64,000 nt of DNA, from positions 3,162,001 through 3,226,000 of the forward strand of contig NZ_CP094984.1 of the NCBI RefSeq assembly GCF_022869865.1, given 5' to 3'. Both the position numbers and the translations under genes were made by a program. Below the pieces are notes generated by a model. It was given only the letters and a program-made list of their open reading frames with translations, searched no databases and was not told where the DNA came from. Shown here piece by piece: positions 16,510 through 25,090 of the stretch. Position 1 is the stretch's first letter; every line of letters starts with the position of its first letter. Origin of the DNA: Arthrobacter zhangbolii. Its GTDB lineage: Bacteria > Actinomycetota > Actinomycetes > Actinomycetales > Micrococcaceae.

Positions 16510-17259
16510 TCACTCCGGGCGGCGGAACAGGGCGGTAAGCAGGAAAGATTCGCCAAACCACGGAGAATCCCGGTCTTGGGTTGCCATTGGGCGGATTTCG
16601 ATCTCGCCCAGGTCTGCGAAAACCCACCGAAGATCGTCCGGACTGAAGGCTATCCCTGCTTCAAACTCCCCATCTTGGTAGAGCTGCTCGTCTGGTGCTT
16701 CTGCGCCCATCTTGCCCCTGGCAAAACAGGCCAGCCCCAAATACCCGCCGGGCGCGAGGGTCCGCTGCAGGAGTTGCAGGTAGCTGATCCGGCGGTGCGG
16801 GGGAAGGTGATGCAGACAGCCCGAGTCGTAGACCAGTCCGTACGGTCCAGGCAACGCATCAGGCGGAAGCGTGAAAGCGTTGCCACAGGTGAAGGAGACG
16901 TCCAGCTGCCGGTCTGCAGCCCGTTCCCGCCCCCACTTCACCGCAGCCGAGGAGAGGTCTACGGCGTCCACGGCGTATCCGCGCTCAGCAAAAAAGAGGG
17001 CATTGCGCCCGGGCCCCGAACCCAGATCCAGTACACGGGTCGGCGAGAGCACGCCTTCGCGGACCCACCGCGCCAGGTTCTCATCGGGCTTGTCCGCAAA
17101 AAACGGAACGGGCCGGGTGCGGTCTGCGTAGAAGTTGTTCCACCAGGCGCTCCCGGCGTCGCTGGTCCAGCGGACCGATTCACGCGCAAAGAGCCCGTCC
17201 ATCAGGTCGAGGAGGTCTTCAACGGACCGCATCCTGCGGTTGATCGAGGGTTCGCTCAT
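16510..17259 (-). CDS. Class I SAM-dependent methyltransferase
   Basis: A 249-residue methyltransferase. Motif I VLDLGSGPGRN is at residues 76-86, the acidic post-I residue in VDAVDLS, and motif II/III around YDSGCLHHLPPHRR and GGYLGLACFA. This pattern matches the thiopurine-methyltransferase-like/tellurite-resistance branch of small-molecule methylases, but the acceptor is unknown. It ends 10 bp past the convergent S10 gene stop and lies upstream of the DUF456 gene on the same strand. Confidence 0.85.
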   Translation of the reverse strand: MSEPSINRRMRSVEDLLDLMDGLFARESVRWTSDAGSAWWNNFYADRTRPVPFFADKPDENLARWVREGVLSPTRVLDLGSGPGRNALFFAERGYAVDAVDLSSAAVKWGRERAADRQLDVSFTCGNAFTLPPDALPGPYGLVYDSGCLHHLPPHRRISYLQLLQRTLAPGGYLGLACFARGKMGAEAPDEQLYQDGEFEAGIAFSPDDLRWVFADLGEIEIRPMATQDRDSPWFGESFLLTALFRRPE

Positions 17260-17280
17260 ACCGCCACACCCTATACATGA

Positions 17281-17781
17281 TCAGCGGGTGGCGAAGTGCA
17301 CCCAGACGCCCGCACCCCAGATGCCACCCGCGGTTAGCGCCAACGCGAGTTCAGCCAGGATGCCGATCCCCATCGCCTTCAGGGTGGCCAGGCTGGAGGA
17401 CCAGGCGGTGGACAGGTTCCGCTGCCGCTGCCATTCGCTCAGCAGCAGGCCGGCGGCGAACCCGACGAACAGGCCAACGGCGGGGATGGTGAACATTCCG
17501 ACGACGCCGAGCACCACGCCGGCAACGATGGAGCGGGTGGGAATCTGCCGCTGCTTCAGCCGCCGCCCGGTGAGAAAGAAGCTGGCGAGCATACCGGCAA
17601 CCAGCAGCACCGCACCGATCCCGAAAGCCCACCAGCCCGCCGGGCTCTGCACGCCGAAGGCCCAGCCCAGCAGGGCAATGATGATCAGGATGCTGCCGGG
17701 CAGCACGGGCACCACTATGCCGGTCAGTCCCACGGCAATCACGAGGGCAGCCGCAAGGGTTACAAGGAGATCGGGATCCAT
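17281..17781 (-). CDS. DUF456 domain membrane protein
   Basis: A 166-residue inner-membrane protein with about four hydrophobic segments and the DUF456 landmarks LTGIVVPVLPGSILI near the N-terminus and GMFTIPAVGLFVGFAAGLLLSEW in the middle. Gly-rich repeated stretches are typical. DUF456 has no established function; related proteins are small membrane proteins found widely in Actinobacteria. It precedes the methyltransferase gene on the same strand (21 bp gap), so both may be co-transcribed. Confidence 0.85.
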   Translation of the reverse strand: MDPDLLVTLAAALVIAVGLTGIVVPVLPGSILIIIALLGWAFGVQSPAGWWAFGIGAVLLVAGMLASFFLTGRRLKQRQIPTRSIVAGVVLGVVGMFTIPAVGLFVGFAAGLLLSEWQRQRNLSTAWSSSLATLKAMGIGILAELALALTAGGIWGAGVWVHFATR

Positions 17782-17934
17782 TCCATCAGTCTTGCACCGC
17801 TTCCCCGCGACCGGCGTATTTCCTTTCGGGTGGTTCGGCGCCGGCGAATGTACAGATACGGGGCTTAAACCCGCCGAATAAGCCCGTTATGTGTACACCG
17901 GACGGTCATGCCCTGCTGCCGGGTTGGGTTTCAG

Positions 17935-17991
17935 CTGCCGGATTGGGAAATCGCTCCGCTGCAAACCGGCAGGGATTTCCCAAACCGGCAG
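17935..17991 (+). repeat. Palindromic repeat element, copy A
   Basis: Left arm CTGCCGGATTGGGAAATC (17935-17952) pairs with right arm GATTTCCCAAACCGGCAG (17974-17991), one mismatch in 18. The loop is 21 nt, core CTCCGCTGCAAACCGGCAG. Weaker outer arms continue the pairing on both sides. It lies alone in the 355-bp gap 17782-18136 and matches copy B at 42707 in reverse orientation. Otherwise that gap shows only the ribosome site of the next gene. Confidence 0.75.
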
Positions 17992-18136
17992 ATTCATCCC
18001 CAAACGTAGTGTTATCGCGCTCCTAGGGCCCCCTAAACCCGGACGCACTGCCTCCCTCAGGTGGAGAAATTAGTAAGGATGCTTATAAGCTGGCATCTTC
18101 AGCCCGATTCCCCGGACGGAAACAGGAGATGCAGTA

Positions 18137-19282
18137 ATGAGCACCGACCCAGAGAACCCCGCCAACACTTCCTCGAACGGCCGCGGCGCCAACGACGGCG
18201 GCCCTCTGCGGGACCGCTCGGAACGGTCTGCCGCAGCTGCTGAGACCGCGGGCACCGTTCCCGCAGACGGTCGTAGGGTTGAAGACACCGGCACACGGGT
18301 GAGCGACGCAGCCTCCGCCTCAGCTGCCGATCAGGGTCAGGTACCGGGCCGGCATACGGGCAGCCACGCCGGTAGCTACGCCACGGATCCGGACGGCGGG
18401 CGCAACGATACCCGCGCAGTCCCGGCAGCAGAGATGCGCAACGACAGCACCGCCGGCGAGGACACCTCCACCCGGGCCGTTCCCACGCACACCACCGGCG
18501 AGGACACCCGCACCCGGGCCGTCCCCACGCACACCGCCGGCGAGGACACCTCCACCCGGGTCGCTCCGGTAACGGCAAGCCGCGACCTGCCCGGCGACTC
18601 CGGCGGTGACCGCCGCGCCCACAGGACTGCGGAGGACGGCGATGCAAGGAACGCGCGGAACGATCGGCACAGCGACGGTGTGGCGGGCGACGCCGCCCTG
18701 CCGAACCGGGACGCCCTCCTGGCCTTGGAAAAGGAACGTTTCGGCGGCATGAAGTTCGGCTCGGCGTTCTTCGGCTGGCTGACGGCCACCGGTATGGTGG
18801 TGCTGCTGACGGCGCTGGCCGCCGCGATCGGCGCCGCCATCAACCTTTCCGCCGAAACGGATCTGGGGGCGGCCCTCGAATCCGCCGCCGCCAACCAGTC
18901 CGCCGGTATTATTGGCGCCGTCATCATGCTCGCAGTACTGCTGCTTTCCTACTTTGCCGGCGGTTACGTTGCCGGCCGAATGGCACGCTTCAACGGTCTC
19001 AAGCAGGGCCTGGCTGTGTGGCTGTGGGCGCTGATCGCGGCCGCCGTCGTCATTATCCTGGGCCTGATCTACGGCAGCGATATCCGTAGCATCAGCCAGC
19101 TGAACTCCGTGGCTCCGCTGCCGGAGGATCTGAACAACGTCAGCCCCGGCACCTGGATCGCCGTGGCCGCGAGCCTGGTGGTTACACTGCTCGGCGCCGT
19201 GCTGGGCGGACTGGCCGGTATGCGCTTCCACCGCCGTATTGACCGTGCCGATTTCCGCACGGAAGACACCGTCACCCGCTAG
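18137..19282 (+). CDS. Membrane protein with long disordered, repeat-bearing N-terminus
   Basis: 381 residues. Residues 1 to about 195 are polar and probably disordered, with a 14-residue repeat GEDTSTRAVPTHTT in two full copies and one partial (about 107-145). The rest has about four TMs: FFGWLTATGMVVLLTALAAA, AGIIGAVIMLAVLLLSYFAGG, AVWLWALIAAAVVIILGLIYG and AVAASLVVTLLGAVLGGLAG. The Gly-rich GGYVAGRMARF after TM2 and the C-terminal FHRRIDRADF suggest a conserved domain, but I cannot name it. AGGAG lies upstream of the ATG. A strong hairpin terminator follows. Confidence 0.75.
   Translation: MSTDPENPANTSSNGRGANDGGPLRDRSERSAAAAETAGTVPADGRRVEDTGTRVSDAASASAADQGQVPGRHTGSHAGSYATDPDGGRNDTRAVPAAEMRNDSTAGEDTSTRAVPTHTTGEDTRTRAVPTHTAGEDTSTRVAPVTASRDLPGDSGGDRRAHRTAEDGDARNARNDRHSDGVAGDAALPNRDALLALEKERFGGMKFGSAFFGWLTATGMVVLLTALAAAIGAAINLSAETDLGAALESAAANQSAGIIGAVIMLAVLLLSYFAGGYVAGRMARFNGLKQGLAVWLWALIAAAVVIILGLIYGSDIRSISQLNSVAPLPEDLNNVSPGTWIAVAASLVVTLLGAVLGGLAGMRFHRRIDRADFRTEDTVTR
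18455..18570. repeat. 42-bp in-frame tandem repeat
   Basis: Units at 18455-18496 and 18497-18538 differ by a few bases; a third partial unit runs to about 18570. Each encodes a 14-residue GEDTxTRAVPTHTx motif in the preceding gene. Confidence 0.8.
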
Positions 19283-19300
19283 CGGAGCGCCCTCGGATCC

Positions 19301-19351
19301 AAAACGGCCGCTGCTCCTCCGGGTTTCCGGGGGTGCAGCGGCCGTTTTTAG
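19301..19351 (+). terminator. Strong intrinsic terminator, 14-bp perfect stem
   Basis: AAAACGGCCGCTGC pairs perfectly with GCAGCGGCCGTTTT around an 18-nt loop, followed by T. It ends the membrane-protein gene at 19282. The remaining gap to 19631 holds a degenerate element (19365-19435) and the SDR terminator. Confidence 0.85.
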
Positions 19352-19364
19352 TAGGTCGGCCGGT

Positions 19365-19435
19365 TTGTGTGGCCGGGTGGTTTGCTGCTGGTTTTCCGCT
19401 GCCCGATCCGCAGGATTTCCCACTCTCTGGTACCC
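19365..19435 (-). repeat. Possible degenerate copy (E) of the palindromic family
   Basis: In reverse complement, GTGGGAAATCCTGCGG, then GCAGCGGAAAACC, then ACACAAACCGGCC keep the order of the loop and arm strings of copies A and B (GGGAAATC, GCAAACCGG, CCCAAACCGG), but pairing is mostly lost. This is a weak call based on order and shared words. Confidence 0.3.
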
Positions 19436-19578
19436 CTGCGGCTGCTGTGACCTCACCGGTACCACCGACACCACTGGGTGGGATGCTGTGCACCCGACCA
19501 GTACTACCTTGCATAACCCTTGGAGCCGGGCCTCACATCATCGTCCACGGCACCTGTTCTAACCCGCTGTATAAACAA

Positions 19579-19606
19579 ACCGGGGCCCCGCAAACGCGGG
19601 GCCCCG
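19579..19606 (-). terminator. Intrinsic terminator of the SDR gene
   Basis: CCGGGGCCCCGC pairs perfectly with GCGGGGCCCCGG around AAAC. On the minus strand the stem is followed by GGTTTGTTTAT. It lies 25 bp past the stop of the SDR gene. Confidence 0.85.
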
Positions 19607-19630
19607 GTGCAACGGTGTGTAACCAAACGG

Positions 19631-20539
19631 TTACGGCGAAGGCGTGCCGCCGTTGACGTTCAGCGTCTCGCCGATCACGTAGCTGGACTCCGGGGAGGCC
19701 AGGAAAACGTAAGCGGGGGCAAGCTCGGTCGGCTGTCCGGCGCGGCCCAGCGGAACGCTCTGGCCGAACTCCGGCAGGTCTTCCTTGTTCTGCCCGTCGC
19801 TGGGCTGGAGCGGCGTCCAGAACGGACCCGGCGCCACAGCATTCACGCGAATGCCCTTCGGAGCCAGCTGCTGGCCCAGGCCCTTGGTGAAGTTGTTGAT
19901 CGCAGCCTTGGTGCTGGCGTAGTCCAGCAGGTTCGGCGATGGCTCATAGGCCTGGATGGAGGTGGTGTTGATGATGCTCGAACCGGCCGGCAGGTGCTTC
20001 AGCGCAGCCTTGGTCACCCGGAAGAACGAGTAGATGTTCGTCTTGAAGGTGTGGTCCAGCTGCTCGTCAGAGAGATCCTCGAGGTTGTCCACCGCAACCT
20101 GCTTGCCGGCGTTGTTGACCAGGATGTCCAGCCCGCCGAGGCCGGCCACGGCATCTTCCACGAGCTGGCTGCAGTACTCGGCGTCCTTCAGGTCACCGGG
20201 GAGCTTAACCACCTTGCGGCCGGTCTTCTCGATGACTTCGGCGATGTGCTGCGCGTCCGGTTCCTCTTCGGGGAGGTAGGAGAGGGCGACGTCGGCGCCT
20301 TCCCGGGCGAAGGCGATGGCCACGGCCGCGCCGATGCCGGAATCGCCGCCGGTTACGAGCGCCTTGCGGCCCTCCAGCCGTCCGGTGCCCCGGTAGGTGT
20401 CCTCGCCGTGGTCCACGTGCGGGGTCATGTCCTTATCGAGTCCCGGCTCGGACTGGTCCTGGACGGGAGGGGCGATGGACGGGTAACGGTCCACCGGGTT
20501 CTGGAAGGTGTACTGGTCCGAGTTGTTGCCGTTTGTCAT
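19631..20539 (-). CDS. SDR family oxidoreductase, YghA-type
   Basis: A 302-residue short-chain dehydrogenase with the long N-terminal extension (about 45 residues, including TFQNPVDRYPSI and PGLDKDMTPHVDHGEDTY) that defines the YghA/general-stress subgroup. The NAD(P) motif TGGDSGIG, NNAG, catalytic Ser in NTTSIQAY and YASTK (Tyr-x3-Lys) are all present. The Pro-Gly-Pro lid PGPFWTP and the C-terminal NVNGG are intact. Relatives are stress-induced alcohol or aldehyde dehydrogenases. I use the ATG 25 codons into the open frame (MTNGNNSDQ), preceded by GTGGGAAC. Confidence 0.9.
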   Translation of the reverse strand: MTNGNNSDQYTFQNPVDRYPSIAPPVQDQSEPGLDKDMTPHVDHGEDTYRGTGRLEGRKALVTGGDSGIGAAVAIAFAREGADVALSYLPEEEPDAQHIAEVIEKTGRKVVKLPGDLKDAEYCSQLVEDAVAGLGGLDILVNNAGKQVAVDNLEDLSDEQLDHTFKTNIYSFFRVTKAALKHLPAGSSIINTTSIQAYEPSPNLLDYASTKAAINNFTKGLGQQLAPKGIRVNAVAPGPFWTPLQPSDGQNKEDLPEFGQSVPLGRAGQPTELAPAYVFLASPESSYVIGETLNVNGGTPSP

Positions 20540-20692
20540 AGAAGTTCCCACTTTCGGTAGGTCAGTCCATTTCGGGCGGTCCGGTCGGGGCCGCCGCAAA
20601 AGGCGGTCACTCACGCTTACGTAAGTATGCTTACTACCCTATGCCCGAGGGTCGGTCCGGCTCAAGTTGGGCTGCCCCCAACGACGACGGCG

Positions 20693-20868
20693 CACCACGG
20701 CGGCCGGCACGACGACGCCGCAGCCTGTCCCCGGGCGGACGGCACCACGGCGGCGGGCACGACGACGTCGCAGCCTGTGTCCCCGGGACGGCACGACGGC
20801 GGCCGGTACAACGACGCCGCGGCCCGCGCCCCCGGGCGGGCGGCACGACAGCGGCGGGGCCTACGGCG
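20693..20868. repeat. About 50-bp degenerate tandem repeat, three and a half copies
   Basis: Units begin CACCACGGCGGC..., contain GACGACGCCGCAGCCTGT and end CCCCGGGCGGACGG; they start near 20693, 20743 and 20792, with a partial at 20844. The tract ends 8 bp before the Bcr/CflA stop codon and fills the gap 20540-20875, in which I see nothing else but the SDR upstream region. Confidence 0.75.
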
Positions 20869-20875
20869 GCGGAGC

Positions 20876-22117
20876 CTACGCTCCCCGTGCCAGCCGGCGT
20901 CGTTCCCCGTCCGGCTGGTCCGGACTCCGGGTCGCCAGCAGCGCCAGGACCGCCATCAGCGCCGAACCGCACATCACCAGGGCCAGCGGCAGGGCGGTGT
21001 CCTCCCCCGCGATGCCGGTCAGCGGGGAGACCAGGGCGCCGAAGAAGAACTGTCCGCTGCCCAGTACGGCGGAGCCGCTGCCGGCAGCGAATCCTGCCTC
21101 GGCCAGGGCCAGGCTGGTGGTGTTGCCCATGATGAAGCCCACCGAGGAGGCAGCCAGGAAGATCGGCACGGCCAGCAGCAGCGGCGGAACGTCCAGCAGG
21201 ATCATCAGCAGAAGGACTGCAGAGACACCCAGCAGCACCGGGACGGCGATGCTGACGGTGCGTCGCGGCGGCACCGTCCGGGCCAGGCGGGCGGAAATGA
21301 ACCCGGCCAGCACCAGACCCAGCGCGTTAATACCGAACGCCACCCCGTACCCGGCCGGGGAAAGGCCCATCAGGTTCTGGTAAATGAACGGTGAGGCGGA
21401 GATGTAGCCCATCAGTACGCCGAAGGTGGAGGCGAACAGCACCGCATACCCCACGAACCGGCGTCGGCGCAGCACCGCAGCCAGCCCGCCCAGGAACGGG
21501 CCGCTGCTGCGCTTTTCCGGCGGACGGGTCTCCCGGACAACACCGGCCACCCCGGCGAGCATGGCCGCCGCAAGCCCGGCGAGGACCCAGAGCACTCCGC
21601 GCCAGCCGATGCTGCCGGCCAGGATGCCGCCCACGGTCGGTGCGAGTACGGGCGCCACGCCGCCAATGGTCATGAGCAGGCTGAAGGTGCGGGCCGCTGA
21701 CTGCCCGGAGGTCAGGTCCGCCACGACGGCGCGGGCAATCACCACGCCTGCGGAGGCAAACAGGCCCTGGAAAAGCCGGCCGGCAATAAGTACCGGCAGG
21801 TTCGGCGCCACGGCACAGACCACGGAGGCCAGGACAAACAGCACGGAGCCGATCAGCAGCGGACGGAACCGCCCGTACCGGTCCGAGAACGGGCCGAAGA
21901 ACAGCTGTCCGACCGCCATGCCAATCAAGAAGGCCGTGAGGGTGAGCTGGATACCCGTGGCGGTGGCACCCAGTTCGTCCGCCATCTGCGGGAAGGACGG
22001 CAGATACAGATCTGTGGCGAACGGGCCCGTGGCCGAAAGCAGTGCCAGGACCAGCAGCAGTCCCGTGGTCATGGCGGCGGGGCCGGTGGAACGGCGAAGG
22101 GCGGACATATACGCCAT
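20876..22117 (-). CDS. MFS multidrug efflux transporter, Bcr/CflA family (12 TM)
   Basis: A 413-residue drug:H+ antiporter. TM1 carries the Bcr signature ATGPFATDLYLPSFPQMADEL, motif A GPFSDRYGRFRPLLIG lies in loop 2-3, and the motif C region GVAPVLAPTVGGIL in TM5. Twelve hydrophobic segments and a short basic C-terminus (GERRRLARGA) fit the family, which exports bicyclomycin, sulfonamides, chloramphenicol or cysteine in other bacteria. No regulator is adjacent. The divergent neighbour is a universal stress protein; the two share a 90-bp promoter region. Confidence 0.9.
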   Translation of the reverse strand: MAYMSALRRSTGPAAMTTGLLLVLALLSATGPFATDLYLPSFPQMADELGATATGIQLTLTAFLIGMAVGQLFFGPFSDRYGRFRPLLIGSVLFVLASVVCAVAPNLPVLIAGRLFQGLFASAGVVIARAVVADLTSGQSAARTFSLLMTIGGVAPVLAPTVGGILAGSIGWRGVLWVLAGLAAAMLAGVAGVVRETRPPEKRSSGPFLGGLAAVLRRRRFVGYAVLFASTFGVLMGYISASPFIYQNLMGLSPAGYGVAFGINALGLVLAGFISARLARTVPPRRTVSIAVPVLLGVSAVLLLMILLDVPPLLLAVPIFLAASSVGFIMGNTTSLALAEAGFAAGSGSAVLGSGQFFFGALVSPLTGIAGEDTALPLALVMCGSALMAVLALLATRSPDQPDGERRRLARGA

Positions 22118-22207
22118 CTTAGGAACAATGCCCGGCCCTGCTCTGGCCGTTACGCCTGCATGACGCGCAGACTACTGGATATCTGGCCAACCTCGGGAAG
22201 GAACCCC

Positions 22208-22648
22208 ATGGCTGAGGCACCCCGGAAACGGATTGTTGTTGGTATGGACGGCTCCGAAGAGTCCGTGCAGGCACTGCGGATGGCGGCCCGGCTGGCCGAT
22301 CTGCTCGGCTGCCGGATTGAGACGCTCATTGTCTGGGAATACCCGGCCATGCTGGCAACGCCGTTTCCCACCACGGAGTTCTCTCCGCGAGTTGAGGCGG
22401 AGAATGCGCTGGCCGAGGCCGTGGACGCAGCATTTGCGGACACTGAGGTTCCGGACGGCCTGACCCGGCAGGCAGTGGCCGGACAGCCGGCACGGGTACT
22501 GATGGAGGCCAGCCGCGGAGCGGAAATGCTGGTGGTGGGCAACCGCGGACGCGGCGGGTTTGCCGGGCTGCTGCTGGGTTCGGTGAGTACGGCCGTGGCG
22601 GCCCATGCCTACTGCCCGGTGCTGATTGCCCGGCCGCACCGGGACTAG
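22208..22648 (+). CDS. Universal stress protein (UspA family)
   Basis: A 146-residue single USP domain. The ATP-binding motif G-2x-G-9x-G(S/T) is present as GNRGRGGFAGLLLGSVS, with the N-terminal strand RIVVGMDGSEES. ATP-binding USPs act as cytosolic stress or energy sensors. GGAAGG precedes the chosen ATG (MAEAPRKR). Directly downstream come an 82-bp-spaced direct repeat and a hairpin that separate it from the convergent transporter gene. Confidence 0.9.
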   Translation: MAEAPRKRIVVGMDGSEESVQALRMAARLADLLGCRIETLIVWEYPAMLATPFPTTEFSPRVEAENALAEAVDAAFADTEVPDGLTRQAVAGQPARVLMEASRGAEMLVVGNRGRGGFAGLLLGSVSTAVAAHAYCPVLIARPHRD

Positions 22649-22649
22649 C

Positions 22650-22760
22650 GGCGCGGGGCACCTCCGTGCAGGCGGGCCGGGACAGGCTGGCAGGGGCACC
22701 TACGGACCAGGACCGGGGCACCACCCGGACAGGCGCGGGGCACCTCCGTGCAGGCGGGCC
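22650..22760. repeat. 29-bp exact direct repeat, copies 82 bp apart
   Basis: GGCGCGGGGCACCTCCGTGC plus nine further bases occur at 22650-22678 and again at 22732-22760. The intervening sequence contains shorter GGGGCACC fragments of the same unit. The first copy starts 2 bp after the UspA stop codon. Confidence 0.8.
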
Positions 22761-22780
22761 CGGACAGGGGCCTGTCCGGG
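22759..22780. terminator. Hairpin between convergent genes
   Basis: CCCGGACAGG pairs perfectly with CCTGTCCGGG around GG. There is no U-tract, so it is an I-shaped candidate terminator serving the UspA gene and the efflux gene that ends at 22798. Confidence 0.5.
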
Positions 22781-22797
22781 AGCCCCAACCCAAGCCG

Positions 22798-24321
22798 CTA
22801 GCGGTGGGCCGGCACCTTGCGGATCAGGATCCCGGCGCCGACGGCGGCGAGCACCATGGTGATCACGCCGATCAGCGTGGTGACGCTGACGCCTGAATCG
22901 AAGGCCACCTGGGCCGAATGCAGCAGCGATGCCGCCTGGTCCGCGGGCAGGTCCTCGGCCACATGCACCGCACCACCCAGGGTTTCGCCGGCGGCAGCAC
23001 TCTGCTCCGGGCTCAGTCCGCCGGGGACGGAGACGCCGCTGCGGTAGGCGGCGGTGAGGATGCTGCCCAGCACGGCGGTGCCCAGAACGGAGCCGATCTC
23101 ATAGGCGGTTTCGGAAATGGCCGAGGCTGATCCGGCACGGGAGGGCGGGACGCTGGCCAGGATCAGGTCATTGGAGATGGTTTCGGCCGCACCGACGCCC
23201 ACGCCAAGCAGCAGGAACGCAACGACCAGCGTCATCACGGTGACGTTCTCCCCGGAGGCGAAGACCAGGCCGTACCCGGCAGCGTTGAACAGCAGCCCGC
23301 CGGCCACCACTACGGCCGGGCGGACCCGCTTGACCAGGGGCACCACGGCGAGGCCGGTGATGATGGTCAGCACCAGGCCGGGCAGCATGGTCAGACCGGC
23401 CTCGATGGGTGTCTGGCCGACCACTAGTTGCAGGTGCTGGGACAGGAAGAAGATAAAGCCGACCATGGCGAACAGGCTGAGCAGGTTCGCTGCAATGGAG
23501 CCGGTGAAGACGGGGTTCTGGAACAGCCGGACATCCAGCATCGGCTTCTCGCGGGAAAGCTGGCGGCGGGCAAAGAGGAAGCCCAGGATCAGACCGGCGG
23601 CGATGAACGGCAGGCCGGCACCCGCGCCGTCGTGCGCGAAGGTCTTGATGCCGTAGGTGACCGAGAGCATGGCGGCCATCACCAGGACCACGCCGAGCCG
23701 GTCCACGGCTCCGGGGCTGGGATCCTTGGACTCGGGCAGCAGGATCGGCGCGAAGATCAGCAGGGGCAGCAGCACCGGAATGGAAAGCAGGAACACCGAA
23801 CCCCACCAGAAGTGCTCCAGAAGTACGCCGCCCACAATCGGGCCCAGTGCCGCGCCGCCGGAGAAGCCGGCTGCCCAGATGGCCACGGCGATCCTGCGCT
23901 GGGAGGGGTCCACAAAGATGTTGCGGATCAGGGAGAGCGTGGCGGGCATCAGCATGGCACCAAAGACACCCATCAGGGCGCGGGCCACAATCAGCAGCAT
24001 TGCCGACGGCGCGAAGGCCGCCACCAGGGAGAAGACACCGAAGCCGGCACTGCCGATCATCAGCAGCTTCAGCCGCCCGATCCGGTCCCCCAGACTGCCC
24101 ATGGGGACCAGCAGTCCGGCCAGGACCAGGGCGTAGATATCCACGATCCACAGCAGTTCGACGCCGGTGGGCGCCAGCGCCTGGGACAGCGACGGGATGG
24201 CGAAGCTCAGGACGTTGTTGTCGATGGAGATCAGCAGAACAGGCAGCATCAGGACAGCGAGCCCCCACCATTCGCGCTTACCTGCACGCGTTACTGCGGG
24301 CTTTTCCTGGACGGCCAGCAC
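22798..24321 (-). CDS. MFS drug efflux transporter, DHA2 family (LfrA/SmvA-like, 14 TM)
   Basis: A 507-residue exporter with 14 predicted TMs. TM1 LLISIDNNVLSFAIPSLSQAL and motif A GSLGDRIGRLKLLMIGS resemble LfrA/QacA/SmvA pumps for cationic dyes, quaternary ammonium compounds and fluoroquinolones; the motif C region reads GPIVGGVLLEHFWW. An acidic residue in TM1 (the D of ISIDN) is the usual cation-contact position. The GTG start follows AAGGAGG at 5 bp. The TetR gene transcribed divergently and the repeat operator between them indicate inducible control, as for LfrA/LfrR. Confidence 0.9.
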   Translation of the reverse strand: MLAVQEKPAVTRAGKREWWGLAVLMLPVLLISIDNNVLSFAIPSLSQALAPTGVELLWIVDIYALVLAGLLVPMGSLGDRIGRLKLLMIGSAGFGVFSLVAAFAPSAMLLIVARALMGVFGAMLMPATLSLIRNIFVDPSQRRIAVAIWAAGFSGGAALGPIVGGVLLEHFWWGSVFLLSIPVLLPLLIFAPILLPESKDPSPGAVDRLGVVLVMAAMLSVTYGIKTFAHDGAGAGLPFIAAGLILGFLFARRQLSREKPMLDVRLFQNPVFTGSIAANLLSLFAMVGFIFFLSQHLQLVVGQTPIEAGLTMLPGLVLTIITGLAVVPLVKRVRPAVVVAGGLLFNAAGYGLVFASGENVTVMTLVVAFLLLGVGVGAAETISNDLILASVPPSRAGSASAISETAYEIGSVLGTAVLGSILTAAYRSGVSVPGGLSPEQSAAAGETLGGAVHVAEDLPADQAASLLHSAQVAFDSGVSVTTLIGVITMVLAAVGAGILIRKVPAHR

Positions 24322-24380
24322 GGCATCCTCCTTCTTGAAACATCAGCATTGTTTTTGGGCACGGGAAAACCCCGACTAGC

Positions 24381-24405
24381 TACTGTACCGTCTAGACTGT
24401 ACGGT
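24381..24405. promoter_or_regulatory. Candidate TetR operator between divergent efflux and regulator genes
   Basis: ACTGTAC occurs at 24382-24388 and 24396-24402, each followed by CGT or GGT, around the 8-bp palindrome GTCTAGAC. The two overlapping half-palindromes are centred in the 130-bp intergenic region, as expected for a repressor controlling both promoters. Confidence 0.6.
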
Positions 24406-24451
24406 TCTCAAATTGCCGACTTTCCGGGCCTCGATGGCGTAGCGTAAAAGC

Positions 24452-25018
24452 ATGTCCACCCCTCGTCCCGCCCGGGACCGCATCCTTGACGCCTATGAAG
24501 AGCTGCTCATCAATGAAGGTCCCCGCGGCGCCACCCTCGATGCCGTGGTTACCCGCGCCGAAGTCTCCAAGGGAGGCCTGCTCTATCACTTCAAGAACAA
24601 GGAAGCGATGGCCGGTGCCCTGATCGAAAAGCTTCGCGAGCTGGCCGCCGCGGACCTGCAGACCATGCGCGAGGATCCGGAAGGGCCGTCACGGTATCTG
24701 GTGCGCGGCTCGGTCTACGTGGGCAGCGACCTGGACCGGGCACTGATCGGTGTGGTGCGGCTGGCGCAGGCATCGGATCCGGTGGCCTCGGACCTGCTCA
24801 AGGACATCCACCGCAGCTGGTTTGACCTGGTGCAGCAGGAGGTCGGAGACCCTGTCATTTCCCGGGCCATCATGCTCCTGGCGGACGGACTGTATTACAA
24901 CGAGGGCCTGCCCGGCGGCTGGCCGCAGGATCACCGCAATGACCGTTCCCGCTCCGTGCCCGAACTGCTCGAAGTGGTGGACCTGCTGAAGTCCCACGCC
25001 CAGCAGACCAGCGCGTAG
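24452..25018 (+). CDS. TetR family transcriptional regulator of the adjacent efflux gene
   Basis: A 188-residue repressor. The N-terminal HTH (about residues 12-56) contains RDRILDAYEELL and the recognition region VSKGGLLYHFKNKEAM. The C-terminal ligand domain is all-helical and variable (about 70-188). Divergent arrangement with a DHA2 pump and a palindromic site between them support local repression relieved by the pump's substrates. The start ATG begins MSTPRPARDR. Downstream the RraA-like gene follows after 72 bp with its own start region. Confidence 0.9.
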   Translation: MSTPRPARDRILDAYEELLINEGPRGATLDAVVTRAEVSKGGLLYHFKNKEAMAGALIEKLRELAAADLQTMREDPEGPSRYLVRGSVYVGSDLDRALIGVVRLAQASDPVASDLLKDIHRSWFDLVQQEVGDPVISRAIMLLADGLYYNEGLPGGWPQDHRNDRSRSVPELLEVVDLLKSHAQQTSA

Positions 25019-25090
25019 CCCCTGGCCAACGCCGCTGCCCCCGGCGTGGCAGGAGGGCATCGCGTTGTGCGCTCTGCCACAGTAGAAGCC

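Noticed and set aside
20693-20868. CRISPR-like array
   Set aside because: Units are contiguous without unique spacers, degenerate and about 50 bp long; no cas genes are near. The repeats at 1772, 11477 and 13785 fail for the same reason.
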